A stretch of 64,000 nt of DNA from Chondrilla cf. caribensis (taxonomy: Eukaryota > Porifera > Demospongiae > Chondrillida > Chondrillidae), in NCBI GenBank assembly GCA_964020155.1, contig OZ026552.1, forward strand, positions 208,501 through 272,500, given 5' to 3'. This document shows, in pieces, positions 44,837-59,274 of the stretch. Numbering within the stretch: the first letter of the stretch is position 1; every line of letters begins with the position of its first letter. The notes beneath the pieces were generated by a model, which had not been told where the DNA came from, ran no database searches, and worked only from the letters and a program-made list of their open reading frames with translations. Made by a program: the position numbers and the translations under genes.

Positions 44837-45692
44837 TGCACTATGTATTATGTACGCTCGAGTATTCCTGCATTCCCAGCTGTACAACACAGTACAATGG
44901 TGTCTTGTGGTCGTGAGTGTGAGTGCTAGATCCATGCCAGGTGGGTATTCCCCATCAAACATGTTCCCCAAATGGTGCAAAACAGCATTTCCCTTCATGT
45001 GTGGAGCGTGTGGACGTGAACACATACAAAGTGGGAAAACATATGCACGAAACCACTTGTGTGCCTCAATCAATAGTGTTTTTAGTGTGACAGTAGTTGT
45101 CAGGTGAACATCATGTGACCGTCAGGTGTCTCTTTTCCAGTCAACCTACTTCACAAGTACGTTTGTTCGCTGCTTGTAACAAGACAGACGGGATTGATGG
45201 CCCAATACCACAAAATGATGTTGGAAGAGTCTCAGGTAGAATTTTGTTGTTGTTATTGTTGTTTGTCGTTGCTGTTATTGTTGTTGTTTACTCAATTAGA
45301 GAGAGGTTAGTAAAGGTTTGGAAGTGAGCTCCTTGACAGAGTTTGTGAATTTGATTACACCACCACCACCATCACCCCCGGCACTGCTGTCACCTCCAGC
45401 ACAACCAGCACCTTCAACACTGTCATCAGCACTCCTCTCGTCTTCATCAGAACAGCCGTTCACCTCTGGGTCATGGCTCTCCCAATCCATGCCCTCATTG
45501 AGGTGAGATTAGGATATCACCATGGATTGCATATTAGTACAGAAGATTTAGTGCAAATGTACATGTGTGTACATGTGTACAACACATGTGCACACACATA
45601 CGTACATACGTATGTATACACACGTACATGCATGTATACACACACGTACTCACACACACACATGTACGTACTTATACACACATGCACTCATG

Positions 45693-45759
<67 letters not shown>

Positions 45760-45907
45760 ACACACACACATGTATACACCAAAACTGTTTTCTCTCCCAT
45801 TCAGCACTCAATTACCACAATCGTCAACCTACGGAATGTCCTCCTGGCCACCTCTCTCCATGCCTGGGTACACCAATCCTTCCCTGAATAATTTAGGAAA
45901 CTTCTAA
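36410..45907 (+). CDS. BICRA: BICRA/BICRAL (GLTSCR1) homologue, ncBAF subunit
   Basis: Nine coding exons: 36410-37384, 37717-38949, 40322-40417, 40601-40840, 43811-44059, 44328-44502, 45141-45235, 45300-45502 and 45805-45907. Phases agree throughout; 1122 residues. The first 740 residues are Ser/Thr/Pro-rich and disordered, with an acidic [14 protein letters not shown] motif and, near 690-735, a helical [15 protein letters not shown] segment. A glutamine run (CAA repeats) lies at the end of exon 4. Exons 6-8 encode the GLTSCR1 domain: [28 protein letters not shown], then [14 protein letters not shown]. In mammals this domain anchors BICRA to BRD9 and SMARCA4 in the ncBAF remodeller. The start is the first ATG after an in-frame stop and is tentative; a noncoding first exon may precede it. 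Confidence 0.82.
37385..37615. repeat. 16-bp GAGGTTAGCACACACT array at the BICRA exon 1 donor
   Basis: About thirteen copies begin immediately after the donor AAG|GTGAGTTCACACACT, whose first bases resemble the unit. Each unit contains GAG|GTTAGC. Confidence 0.85.
39119..40321. repeat. Pseudo-acceptor minisatellite before BICRA exon 3
   Basis: About 50 copies of a 23-24-bp unit GTGTGCCTCTCTTGTAGCTCC. The array ends in the true acceptor GCCTCTCTGCAG|GTCCCTGTGTACC, and a normal unit reads GCCTCTCTTGTAG|CTCCCTGTGTGCC, so each unit is a copy of the intron end plus the first bases of the exon. The reverse strand is open in one frame but is repeat only. Confidence 0.9.
40841..43810. repeat. BICRA intron 4: three arrays
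   Basis: 41,007-41,395: about 20 copies of a 17-21-bp unit CCACACACCCTGTACACAA. 41,685-42,505 and 43,049-43,395: 17-bp CCTGGTTAGTACACACT array, split by an inserted transposon. 43,518-43,722: two direct copies of a roughly 103-bp unit containing TGCAACCACCAGTCGGGACA. 41,400-41,680 is AT-rich and empty. Confidence 0.85.
42506..43048. mobile_element. Non-autonomous DNA transposon inside the 17-bp array
   Basis: 543 bp with terminal inverted repeats CAGTGTTGTGGGTAACGCAT and, reversed from the right end, CAGTGTTGGGGTCGTTACTT. CTCCTGG occurs on both sides (42499-42505 and 43049-43055), a 7-bp target-site duplication, although the host array itself contains this word. No transposase frame. The superfamily is unclear; the ends resemble MITEs with CAGTGTTGGG termini. 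Confidence 0.75.
44060..44842. repeat. (GT)n tracts after BICRA exons 5 and 6
   Basis: (GT)n at 44,060-44,185 starts at the donor AGAAAG|GTGTGT. Another starts at 44,503 (GAAGT|GTGAGTGTGT), and two more (44,645-44,690 and 44,770-44,835) sit in a roughly 120-bp tandem duplication containing GGTCCATGGAGTGTGTAGGG. Confidence 0.9.
45685..45757. repeat. (CA)n before the last BICRA exon
   Basis: (CA)n on the sense strand, about 50 bp before the acceptor CCCATTCAG. Preceded by CACATACGTACATACG-type sequence. Confidence 0.85.
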
Positions 45908-46779
45908 AGTGGAATAATCAACAGTATCCCGGATACCAAATATGAATAGCATTGTATTGCAAAATTTTACAAATACCACCTCAGTTATCCTCCATCTCTG
46001 AGCTCTCTCTATTTTAAAACATTTCTAAATTACAAACTATTTATTTCTTGTGGTTTTGATCACACTTCAAAACTCTCTGTAATTGTGACCGTGTACCTGT
46101 TTGTGTGTTGTTCCTAGATATTGTGGTTGGTGGCTGCCTGTTGTAATTCATAGTACTTGTATCATGTTGACATCCTGCAGTTCTTGTATTTTATGAGTGT
46201 AAATCGATGATGGTAACTTGTGTACATGTTGCATGTCCGGAATCAATGATGTTATGTTTGATATTAATTTTACTGTATGTTATTGTATGAATCTAGTTTT
46301 AACTGAAATGTACAAGCATATTATATAATATAAAACACGATGTGTTTCACTTGTACTTTCTTGCTATATTCTCATAACATGATTGATATCTTTTTGATTG
46401 CTTAGCAATAGGTCTAGATACACTTGCCTGTTATGCACTGTTGGATACATGGACAGAATACAAGGCCCCTCAAATAAGTAATTATTTGAGTTGAAAAACT
46501 AGCGAGGCAGCTGCCCGCACTCGAATTACTTACTACTTAAATATTCGTATTTCAGCGTAAACCGTCTACATACGGCTGAATGGATGAGTGCATGAGAAAT
46601 TGACCTTTTCGTTCTCATCCAATCGATAATATACCCCGCGGTACAGCAGGACTGGGTTATCGCCAGCGCCATTTTTATTTCATGAAGGGAGGAGTCAGAT
46701 ACGGTTGCTACGCAACGCTCTCCAGGTACTCCGTCCTTTTCAGCAACCTCGGTACGCCTTCAAGTAACTCGAAGAACTA
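45908..46779. other. BICRA 3' UTR and RSPH3 promoter region
   Basis: 45,908-46,400 is the likely BICRA 3' UTR, AT-rich. 46,480-46,779 is repeat-free and includes CCAATCG and an X-box. No other gene seen. Confidence 0.5.
46704..46716. promoter_or_regulatory. X-box (RFX-type site) upstream of RSPH3
   Basis: GTTGCTACGCAAC is an imperfect palindrome matching GTHNYY-(spacer)-RRNAAC at all but one half-site base, 64 bp before the ATG of a ciliary gene. RFX factors drive motile-cilium genes through such sites close to the start. Match only, not shown to bind. Confidence 0.5.
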
Positions 46780-51409
<4,630 letters not shown>

Positions 51410-51543
51410 ACACTAAACGATCTGTATTATATTATTATACATTATATGTAACTATAATAATGTACTAACTAATACATACATGTGACGACTGACGTGTACC
51501 GCAGTTCTGTATGCGCCACGATTATAACGTATAAATGTATATT

Positions 51544-51549
51544 AATAAA
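51544..51549 (+). terminator. Candidate RSPH3 polyadenylation signal
   Basis: AATAAA 135 bp after the RSPH3 stop and 4 bp before the ATG of the next gene, so an RSPH3 mRNA ending 10-30 bp later would overlap the next coding region. Confidence 0.35.
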
Positions 51550-51553
51550 TAGT

Positions 51554-52602
51554 ATGTCACAATCTGGCTCGAAGAAGAGGAAACCGAACACCGGGAAAGT
51601 CACCCCTTGTGCCACCCCGAAGGAGAAGACGCCAGGTGAGTACTGTACACGCACGTACCTAACAGCACGGGTCCAGTCGCTCTTTGAAGCTTTAGTGGGT
51701 TACCCACGATGGGTAGGGTTATGAAATTCGTTAAGTTTTTGGTCATTTCATATGAAAAGTTGACGTAGAATGTAGTCTACCACGTCTCAACCACGTACTA
51801 GTATACAGTGTCTGTGGTTGCATGTACGCTTCCTTAAGAAGCGCTGGCCATGGACCCGCTTTGTAAGAATCCTGTTTAGTTACCCACTAATGGTGGTGAC
51901 TTGTGTATGGTCTGTGAGGGTGTGGTGGTGTGTGTAGAGACCAGGAGTGTGCGGTGTGTGTGGAGACCAGGAGTGTACGGTGTGTGTGGAGATCAGAGGT
52001 TGTGGTGTGTGTGGAGACCGGGAGGGTGTGGTGTGTGTGGAGACCGGGAGGGTGTGGTGTGTGTGGAGACCAGAGGTTGTGGTGTGTGTGGAGACCGGGA
52101 GGGTGTGGTGTGTGTGGACCAGCATGGACCACAATCTTGTCTTCAGACCATATACGTACACCTTATATTGTAACACTATGCAATAATGTATAATATACGA
52201 TATTGGGTGAATGGAACTACGTTGACCATCGTACGAGATGTGGTGTCTTTTGCTGTAGGGGCTACTTGTGGTGAGGATCACTTCACAGAGCAGAAGTCTT
52301 CTCTGGAGGATGAACTGACGTGGTGTATTGCACAACTCGAGATTGGCTGTGAGAGGAAGGGTGCCAGCAAGGAGCAGAAGGAACACAACAAGTTGGTGAT
52401 CAAGAAGCTCCAATCCAGCAAGACTCCACTGCCAAAGAAGAGACAGATCATGAGAAGTGTATTTGGCGACTATCGAAGTAAAATGAACACAGACCCCCTT
52501 CAAACACCAACTGTTCCAAAGTTTACCTCTTCAACAAAAGACAAGCCGCTTCAAAGTGGATCCTTTTATCGTGTAGCCTCCTCCACCACACACAGCAGGT
52601 AG
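51554..52602 (+). CDS. C8orf33: UPF0488 / C8orf33 homologue
   Basis: Two exons, 51554-51635 and 52259-52602, joined in phase 1; 141 residues. The basic start (SKKRKPNTGKVTPC) looks like a nuclear targeting region. The conserved core ELTWCIAQLEIGCERK, then LQSSKTPLPKKRQIMRSVF and GDYRSKM matches human C8orf33 (UPF0488). Function of the family is unknown. It begins only 144 bp after the RSPH3 stop on the same strand. Confidence 0.85.
51636..52258. repeat. UPF0488 intron with 26-bp minisatellite
   Basis: 51,905-52,125 holds about eight copies of GTGTGTGGAGACCGGGAGGG with length variants. The rest is unique. Confidence 0.8.
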
Positions 52603-53999
52603 CTACATGTAGGGGACAAGGAGAATTCTGGTATTTCAATAGCTAGTCTCTAACTGGTGTGAGCAATTTGACACCATCGTTCTCACTTACAGTTGAACCT
52701 TAATTGTTCGACACTGAATGGATAACCAGTAGCATGTCAGAATATCAAGGTTGTCAGATTATTGAGGTTTTATAGTCCATGGGGTCCAATATTGTCCATG
52801 CCTTGAAATGCGTTTGGATCACAGAGGACGTTGGGTTAGATATCTCAGATTAGGGTAGTCTCGAGTAGCCAGTCCCTTTCCCTGATCACTTCCTTATTTG
52901 GAAGGAAGTGATTAGGAAAAGGTGCTGGCTACACGAGACCAGATCATGGGGGATTCCCTCAGTCTGTGTATATTGATAGCCAATCTCTGTAGTCAGGGGT
53001 CGTTGCAGCAATGGACGTCCCTCCATTCTTTAGTCTGTGTATATTGATAGCCAATCTCTGTAGTCAGGGGTCGTTGCAGCAATGGACATCCCTCCATCCT
53101 TTAGTCTCACAAGTGACTGTGGTCCAATTTGAAGTAGCACTCATTTCACACACTCTTCCAAGTCATGAAAATAATGTCTGTTATATCCTCCTCACACAGA
53201 TCTGAAGGAACAGTTACTGATGACTGTTTAGACACAGCTGGTTCTAAGCGGCAAGATCATGTGTGCAATTTTAAATTCAGTTTTAATATTGATCAATAAT
53301 CAATATTAATTATATATTGATAATCAATATTGATTAATCAAGTTTTAATATATTCATAATCAAGTTTTGATTAATACATGTATTATTATTATCAACTAAT
53401 TATTGAAGATTTAACCTATACTAATTACATAATATTATAATAGCCACAATCCTTATCACTAGTCCTACAATAGCTAGTCCTACAATAGCTAGTCCTACAA
53501 TAGCTAGTCCTGCGATAGCTAGTCCTACAATAGCTAGTCCTACAATAGCTAGTCCTGCGATAGCTAGTCCTGCGATAGCTAGTCCTACAATAGCTAGTCC
53601 TACAATAGCTAGTCCTGCGATAGCTAGTCCTACAATAGCTAGTCCTACAATAGCTAGTCCTACAATAGCTAGTCCTGCGATAGCTAGTCCTACAATAGCT
53701 AGTCCTGCAATAGCAATAACTTTGTGTTAAGCAGAATAATTTCTTAAGAGTTTTTGTCTCAACGAGGTTCTACTGTACTACACACAGGGTATGGATTTGT
53801 ATTGCACAATGCACACATGTTTATGTATCTACCCATATACCCACTAAGTGTAGAATTGTCTCAAAAGTGTAATATCAGCAGCTAATACAACTAAAACTAC
53901 AAAAATGGTAAGTGGTTGAGTATCTCAAAAACCAGAAACAGCTCAGCACAGGAGTCAGTGCGCCATGTGTGCAGTTATGGAGTTGTCCTTCATGGACAT
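52603..53999. other. Intergenic, mostly a Tigger-type element
   Basis: 52,850-52,945 is a foldback: TCTCGAGTAGCCAG and AAGGAAGTGAT arms pair around a short loop. 52,958-53,105 is a direct duplication of about 71 bp (GTCAGGGGTCGTTGCAGCAA). 53,462-53,712 holds about 17 copies of TAGCTAGTCCTACAA. 53,776-53,999 is the 3' UTR of the ependymin-related gene. No gene seen. Confidence 0.6.
52690..53775. mobile_element. Candidate non-autonomous Tigger element
   Basis: Left end CAGTTGAACCTTAATTGTT, right end reversed CAGTAGAACCTCGTTGAGA, each flanked by TA (52688-52689 and 53776-53777). These ends fit pogo/Tigger terminal repeats. The 1.1-kb interior has no transposase and contains the foldback, a direct duplication and a 15-bp minisatellite. 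Confidence 0.5.
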
Positions 54000-54163
54000 T
54001 CACTTGGCTTCAGGAACGCAGAGGAATCCACTGTGTTCACAACATCAAACAAACTGAGGATGGAGAGAGTGTACAGGCATCAAAATGAGAATTCATGACA
54101 ATGATCTAATATCCAGCTACTAATGCTCTCATGGACCACACGTTAAGAATAAACACACACACA

Positions 54164-54222
<59 letters not shown>

Positions 54223-55961
54223 ACACATAACACCCATGAGCCAGAGGGTACACACACAACACCACACTCACTTCCAGTGCCTCCAATCTCGTTCAGAACG
54301 ATAGAAGTCGAGAACAGGCAAGCAGTTGGAGGTCCACAGTCCAGAATAGCGACCTAAGTACGATAGAGGTGAGCCGTGAGGGGAGTCTCAGACCATATCA
54401 TACAGTGCCACTTCTTAGTGAGTACTGGATAGTACACACTCCTGGCTAGCACACACTTCTGGTTAGCACACACTTCTGGTTAGCACACACTCCTGGTAGT
54501 ACACACTCCTGGTTAGCACACACTCCTGGTTAGCACACACTCCTGGTTAGTACACACTCCTGGTTAGTACACACTCCTGGTTAGTACACACTCCTGGTTA
54601 GTACACACTTCTGGTTAGCACACACTCCTGGTTAGTACACACTCCTGGTTAGCACACACTCCTGGTTAGTACACACTCCTGGTTAGCACACACTCCTGGT
54701 TAGTACACACTCCTGGTTAGTACACACTCCTGGTTAGTAAACACTCCTGGTTAGCACACACTCCTGGTTAGTACACACTCCTGGTTAGTACACACTCCCA
54801 GTTAGTATTCACTCCTGGTTGGCACATACTCCTGGTTAGTGAGTACACTTCACTCAGTCCCTAGCTCATGTACACAATGTCAACCAGTATTGATAGTAAG
54901 TACCTCTGATAAGAAGTACAGGTTGGGTGTGCCCTTCAAGGTACTTACTGAGCAAGTTGGACCATACATAGGAACAACACACAGACACACACACACTCAC
55001 TCACACGTACACAAATTGCAATATGCGGATGGTGGCATGCATACACCCCCACTCACCTCCAGTACTGTCAGATGCAACCCAAATGGCAGCATTCAGGTAG
55101 TTCCCAACAGACCCTTCCACTCCAACAACAGCTTGTCCTCTGTAGATGGCGTTTTCCGGGACCGCAAGAGGCTGGAATTCTTCAGTCAGTTCTCTTACTG
55201 TGCATTCCCTTGTCTCGAGGTTGAGAACATACTCCTTTTTCTGGAAGCAGTAAAATACAATAGTACTTCACTAACCCAATGTAAATCTGTTAAGTTTGAG
55301 TGAAATATCAATGGAGTCGTGTTTAATGGGTGTATTTACCAACCAGGATTGTGTACTAACCAGGAGTGTGTACCAACCAGGAGTGTGTGTTAACCAGAAG
55401 TGTGTACTAACCAGGAGTGTGTGTTAACCAGGAGTGTGTGCTAGCCAGGAGTGTGTACTAACCAGGAGTGTGTGCTAACCAGGAGTATGCACTAACCAGG
55501 AGTGTGCGCTAACCAGGAGTGTGTGCTAACCAGGAGTGTGCACTAACCAGAAGTGTGCGCTAACCAGGAGTGTGTACTAACCAGGAGTGTGTACTAACCA
55601 GAAGTGTGTACTAACCAGGAGTGTGTACTAACCAGTTGGTAGTCCCTGATTTCCGAGGCACGAAACACATCCTCTCTTGATACGTAGTAATAGAAGTCGA
55701 CGTCTCTTCTAATCCTTTTTGCAGTTGCATCATAGTAAATCCGGTTAAAGGAATGATACAGGACCTTAGTCTCCTCGTTGTAGTAGGACTCGGTGAAGTT
55801 GGCAGACATGTAGCTCTCCACTCCTACGAAAGGTGAAAAGACACCGCTGTGAGGTTTGCATGGAGAGAACATCGATAGAAACAAGCCATAATATCCTCAC
55901 TACATCGTGTCTGAGCGTAGGAAAGGGCAAACAGAGCCAAAAGAACCACAACAACCTTCAT
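54000..55961 (-). CDS. Ependymin-related secreted protein, copy 1
   Basis: Five exons on the reverse strand: 55961-55901, 55823-55633, 55240-55057, 54353-54272 and 54030-54000; phases agree; 182 residues. The start MKVVVVLLALFALSYAQ is a clear signal peptide. The mature part has FNRIYYDATAKRIRRD, as in the ependymin YDxxxxRIR motif, then KKEYVLNLETRECTV, and finally GRYSGLWTSNCLPVLDFY, the C-P-V segment near the family's end. It ends GFLCVPEAK. Ependymin-related proteins are secreted or lysosomal, with a ligand-binding pocket and disulfides. The first intron (donor TGTA|GTGAGG, acceptor CCTTTCGTAG) is only 77 bp and had to be inferred from frame. Confidence 0.8.
54160..54218. repeat. (CA)n in ependymin-related intron 4
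   Basis: (GT)n on the gene strand, about 55 bp after the exon 4 donor. A shorter counterpart at 56,725-56,760 lies in copy 2. Confidence 0.85.
54425..54845. repeat. 17-bp array in intron 3 of ependymin copy 1
   Basis: About 24 copies of CCTGGTTAGTACACACT on the plus strand. On the gene strand the unit reads GTGTGTACTAACCAGGA, with TACTAAC in each copy, starting about 70 bp before the exon 4 acceptor. Confidence 0.9.
55330..55632. repeat. 17-bp array in intron 2 of ependymin copy 1, opposite orientation
   Basis: About 17 copies of GTGTGTACTAACCAGGA on the plus strand. On the gene strand the unit reads CTG|GTTAGTACACACTC, and its first copy is the exon 2 donor itself. Confidence 0.9.
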
Positions 55962-56127
55962 CTTGATTTCTTGTTCGGCAGGTCTCACGTGATGCAATTT
56001 GGCTGTTCACGCATCGAAGCGTGATCACGTCACCCTAGTCTAGCGAACCAGACCATTCATGTATAAACATACATACGTATGTCCTTACGTATGCATATGT
56101 AGTGTACAAGTGTGTACAGTCACTCAC

Positions 56128-56331
56128 GACAGTGGTGCAGTTCTTGGTGGAGAGCCCTACTAGGGAGACCTCGGAGGTGATCAGACTGAGGTCGCTCCTG
56201 GAGTGGGACACAATCTCCTCAAAATCCCCACTGCCTGCATTGTACCTCACCTTGAAGGGGAAGGTCTGCAGACAGATGGGAAGGTCCACCATTGATGTTG
56301 TGTTAACGGTGTTTGTCTGAACGAGTTTCTC
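56128..56331 (-). CDS. Unplaced 204-bp exon in the ependymin cluster
   Basis: Reverse-strand open segment between a plausible acceptor (GTAGTACAG|GAGAAAC) and donor (CTGTC|GTGAGT), 68 codons, phase 0 at both ends. It encodes VDLPICLQTFPFKVRYNAG, then SDLSLITSEVSLVGLSTKNC. A second copy at 59274-59074 keeps the frame with one codon fewer, which argues that it is coding. I do not recognise the family. It lies 3' of ependymin copy 2 and just 5' of copy 1. It could be an alternative exon spliced to the phase-0 exon 3 of copy 1, or a leftover of another gene. Confidence 0.45.
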
Positions 56332-56526
56332 CTGTACTACACACACAGCTCATGGATTTGTATTGCACAATACACACATGTTTATGTATATACTCATGGT
56401 ACCTATAGATTGACACTAAGTGTAGAATTGTCTCAAAAGTGTAATATCAGCAGCTAATACAACTAAAACTACAAAAATGTTAAGTAGTTAAGTATCTCAA
56501 AAACCAGAAACAGCTCAGCACAGGAG

Positions 56527-56721
56527 TCAGTGCGCCATGTGTGCAGTTATGGAGTTGTCCTTCATGGACATTCGCTTGGCTTCAGGAACGCAGAGGAATC
56601 CACTGTGTTCATAACATCATATAAACTGAGGATGGAGAGAGTGTACAGGCATCAAAATGAAAATACATGACATCATCTAATATCCAGCTACTAATGCTCT
56701 CATGGACCACATGTTAAGAAT

Positions 56722-56764
<43 letters not shown>

Positions 56765-58487
56765 TCCATGAGACGCAGGATACACACACAACACCACACT
56801 CACTTCCAGTGCCTCCAATCTCGTTCAGAACGATAGAAGTCGAGAACAGGCAAGCAGTTGGAGGTCCACAGTCCAGAATAGCGACCTAAGTACGATAGAG
56901 GTGAGCCGTGAGGGGAGTCTCAGACCATATCATACAGTGCCACTTCTTAGTGAGTACTGGTTAGCACACACTCTTGGTTAGTACACACTCCTGGTTAGCA
57001 CACACTCCTGGTTAGTACACACTCCTGGTTAGTACACACTCCTGGTTAGTGCACACTCCTGGTTAGTACACACTCCTGGTTAGTACACACTCCTGGTTAG
57101 CACACACTCCTGGTTAGTACACACTCCTGGTTAGTACACACTCCTGGTTAGTACACACTCCTGGTTAGTGCACACTCCTGGTTAGTACACACTCCTGGTT
57201 AGTACACTCCTGGTTAGTACACACTCCTGGTTAGCACACACTCCTGGTTAGTACACACTCCCAGTTAGTGAGTACACTTCACTCTGTCCCTAGCTCATGT
57301 ACATTATGTTAACCAGTACTGATAGTAAGTACCTCTGATGTGAACAATAGATATTAGTGCCCTTCAAGGTACTTACTGAGCAAGTTGGACCATACATAGG
57401 AACAACACACAGACACACACACACACTCACTCACACGTACACAAATTGCAATATGCAGATGGTGGCATGCATACACCCCCACTCACCTCCAGTACTGTCG
57501 GTTCCGACCCAAATGGCAGCATTCAGGTAGTTTCCAACAGAACCTTCCACTCCAACAACAGCTTGTCCTCTGTAGATGGCAGTTTCGGGGACCGCAAGAG
57601 GCTGGAATTCTTCAGTCAGTTCTCTTATGGTGCACTCCCTTGTATCGAGGTTGAGAACATACTCCTTTTTCTGGAAGCATTAATACAATAATACTAACCC
57701 GATGCAAATCTTGCTACATTTCAGTGTAATATCAATGGGGTTGTGCTTAATGGGTGTATTTATCAACCAGAAGTGTGTACTAACCAGGAGTGTGTGCTAA
57801 CCAGGAGTGTGTGCTAACCAGGAGTGTGTGCTATCCATGAGTGTGTACTAACCAGGAGTGTGTACTAACCAGGAGTGTGTACTAACCAGGAGTGTGTGCT
57901 AACCAGGAGTGTGTACTAACCAGGAGCGTGTGCTAACCATGAGTGTGTACTAACCAGGAGTGTGTACTAACCAGGAGTGTGTGCTAACCAGGAGTGTGTA
58001 CTAACCAGGAGCGTGTGCTATCCATGAGTGTGTACTAACCAGGAGTGTGTGCTAACCAGGAGTGTGTGCTAACCAGGAGTGTGTGCTGACCAGGAGTGTG
58101 TGCTGACCAGGAGTGTGTGCTAACCAGGAGTGTGTGCTAACCAGGAGTGTGTACTAACCAGTTGGTAGTCACTGATATACGAGTAGCGAAACACATCCTC
58201 TCTTGATACGTAGTAATAGACGTCGTGGTCTCTTCTAATCCTTTGCGCAGTTGCATCATAGTAAATCTGGTTGTGGGAATGATACAGGATCTTAGTCTCC
58301 TCGCTGTAGTAGGACTCGGTGTAATTGGCGGACATGTAGCTCTCCACTCCTATGAAAGGTGAAAAGACACCGCTGTGAGGTTTGCATGGAGAGAACATCG
58401 ATAGAAACAAGCCATAATATCCTCACTACATCGTGTCTGAGCGTAGGAAAGGGCAAACAGAGCCAAAAGAACCACAACAACCTTCAT
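56527..58487 (-). CDS. Ependymin-related secreted protein, copy 2 (stop-loss extension)
   Basis: Five exons: 58487-58427, 58349-58159, 57670-57487, 56885-56804 and 56602-56527; same phases as copy 1; 197 residues. Signal peptide and first exon are identical to copy 1. Exon 2 differs (NYTESYYSEETKILYHSHNQ, DHDVYYYVSREDVFRYS). The stop used by copy 1 after VPEAK is CGA here, so translation continues for 15 residues (RMSMKDNSITAHMAH). It is a tandem duplicate of copy 1 including both intron arrays. Confidence 0.78.
56955..57275. repeat. 17-bp array in intron 3 of ependymin copy 2
   Basis: About 19 copies of CCTGGTTAGTACACACT, same position and orientation as in copy 1. Confidence 0.9.
57765..58158. 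repeat. 17-bp array in intron 2 of ependymin copy 2, opposite orientation
   Basis: About 23 copies of GTGTGTACTAACCAGGA that, as in copy 1, begin at the exon 2 donor on the gene strand. Some units read CTATCCATGAG or CTGACCAGGAG. Confidence 0.9.
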
Positions 58488-59073
58488 CTTGATTTCTTGT
58501 TCGGCAGGTCTCACGTGATGCAATTGGGCTGTTCACGCATCGAAGCGTGATCACGTCACCCTAGTCTAGCGAACCAGACCAACCACACGCCATGATGTCC
58601 TAAATGAAGGTCCATTTTTGTTGTCTAGTAGAGTGTTCTTTGTAGGGAGGTAATTTCTATGGTGTCCTTTATTCGCAGTGTCCTCAAATGAAGGTTCCAT
58701 CATAGATAATACATATGTATGTAAAATGTAAAAAGTTTACACCGCACCACTTTGCCAGTTTACCACAATATTATTGATACATATACCAAAGGGATGACCT
58801 CGACCAGTGGCCCCAGACCTGGAGGGGAGATTGCTCTGATGTGACAAATTCCTGGTTGTGACAAACATTTTGTCCTGGAAATTCTGGTTTATCCTCAGAG
58901 GTTTGATTGGAAACACTTGTCACTATGTGTATTGATGATCAATTAGAAACTTATCACCAATTCCCAGACTAGAACTTATGTATAAGCACATAATATGTAC
59001 ATACGTATGCAGATATCCATTCATGTAGGAACATACGTACATACGTAGTGTACAAGTGTGTACAGTCACTCAC
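58488..59073. other. 5' flank of ependymin copy 2
   Basis: The first 80 bp (to about 58,567) match the flank of copy 1, including TCACGTGATGCAATT and a GATCACGTCACCCTAG word that may be promoter elements. 58,580-59,040 is unique and AT-rich. No gene seen. Confidence 0.5.
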
Positions 59074-59274
59074 AACAGTGGTGCAGTTCTTGGTGGAGAG
59101 CCCCACTAGGGAGACCTCGGAGGTGATCAGACTGAGGTCGCTCCTGGAGTGGGACACAATCTCCTCAAAATCCCCACTGCCTGCATTGTACCTCACCTTG
59201 AAGGGGAAGGTCTGCAGACAGATGGGAAGGTCCACCATTGATGTTGTGTGGGTGTTTGTCTGAACGAGTTTCTC
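59074..59274 (-). CDS. Second copy of the unplaced exon
   Basis: 201 bp, 67 codons, same splice borders as the exon at 56331-56128, with HTT in place of VNTT in its N-terminal part. After it the copied block fades (to about 59,420), so the duplication unit was cut here. No ependymin exons lie upstream of it. Confidence 0.42.

Noticed and set aside
55766..55954. Reverse frame of 62 codons overlapping ependymin exon 1 and 2 in another frame
   Set aside because: It is a frame shadow; the signal-peptide frame and the ependymin frame join properly through a 77-bp intron.
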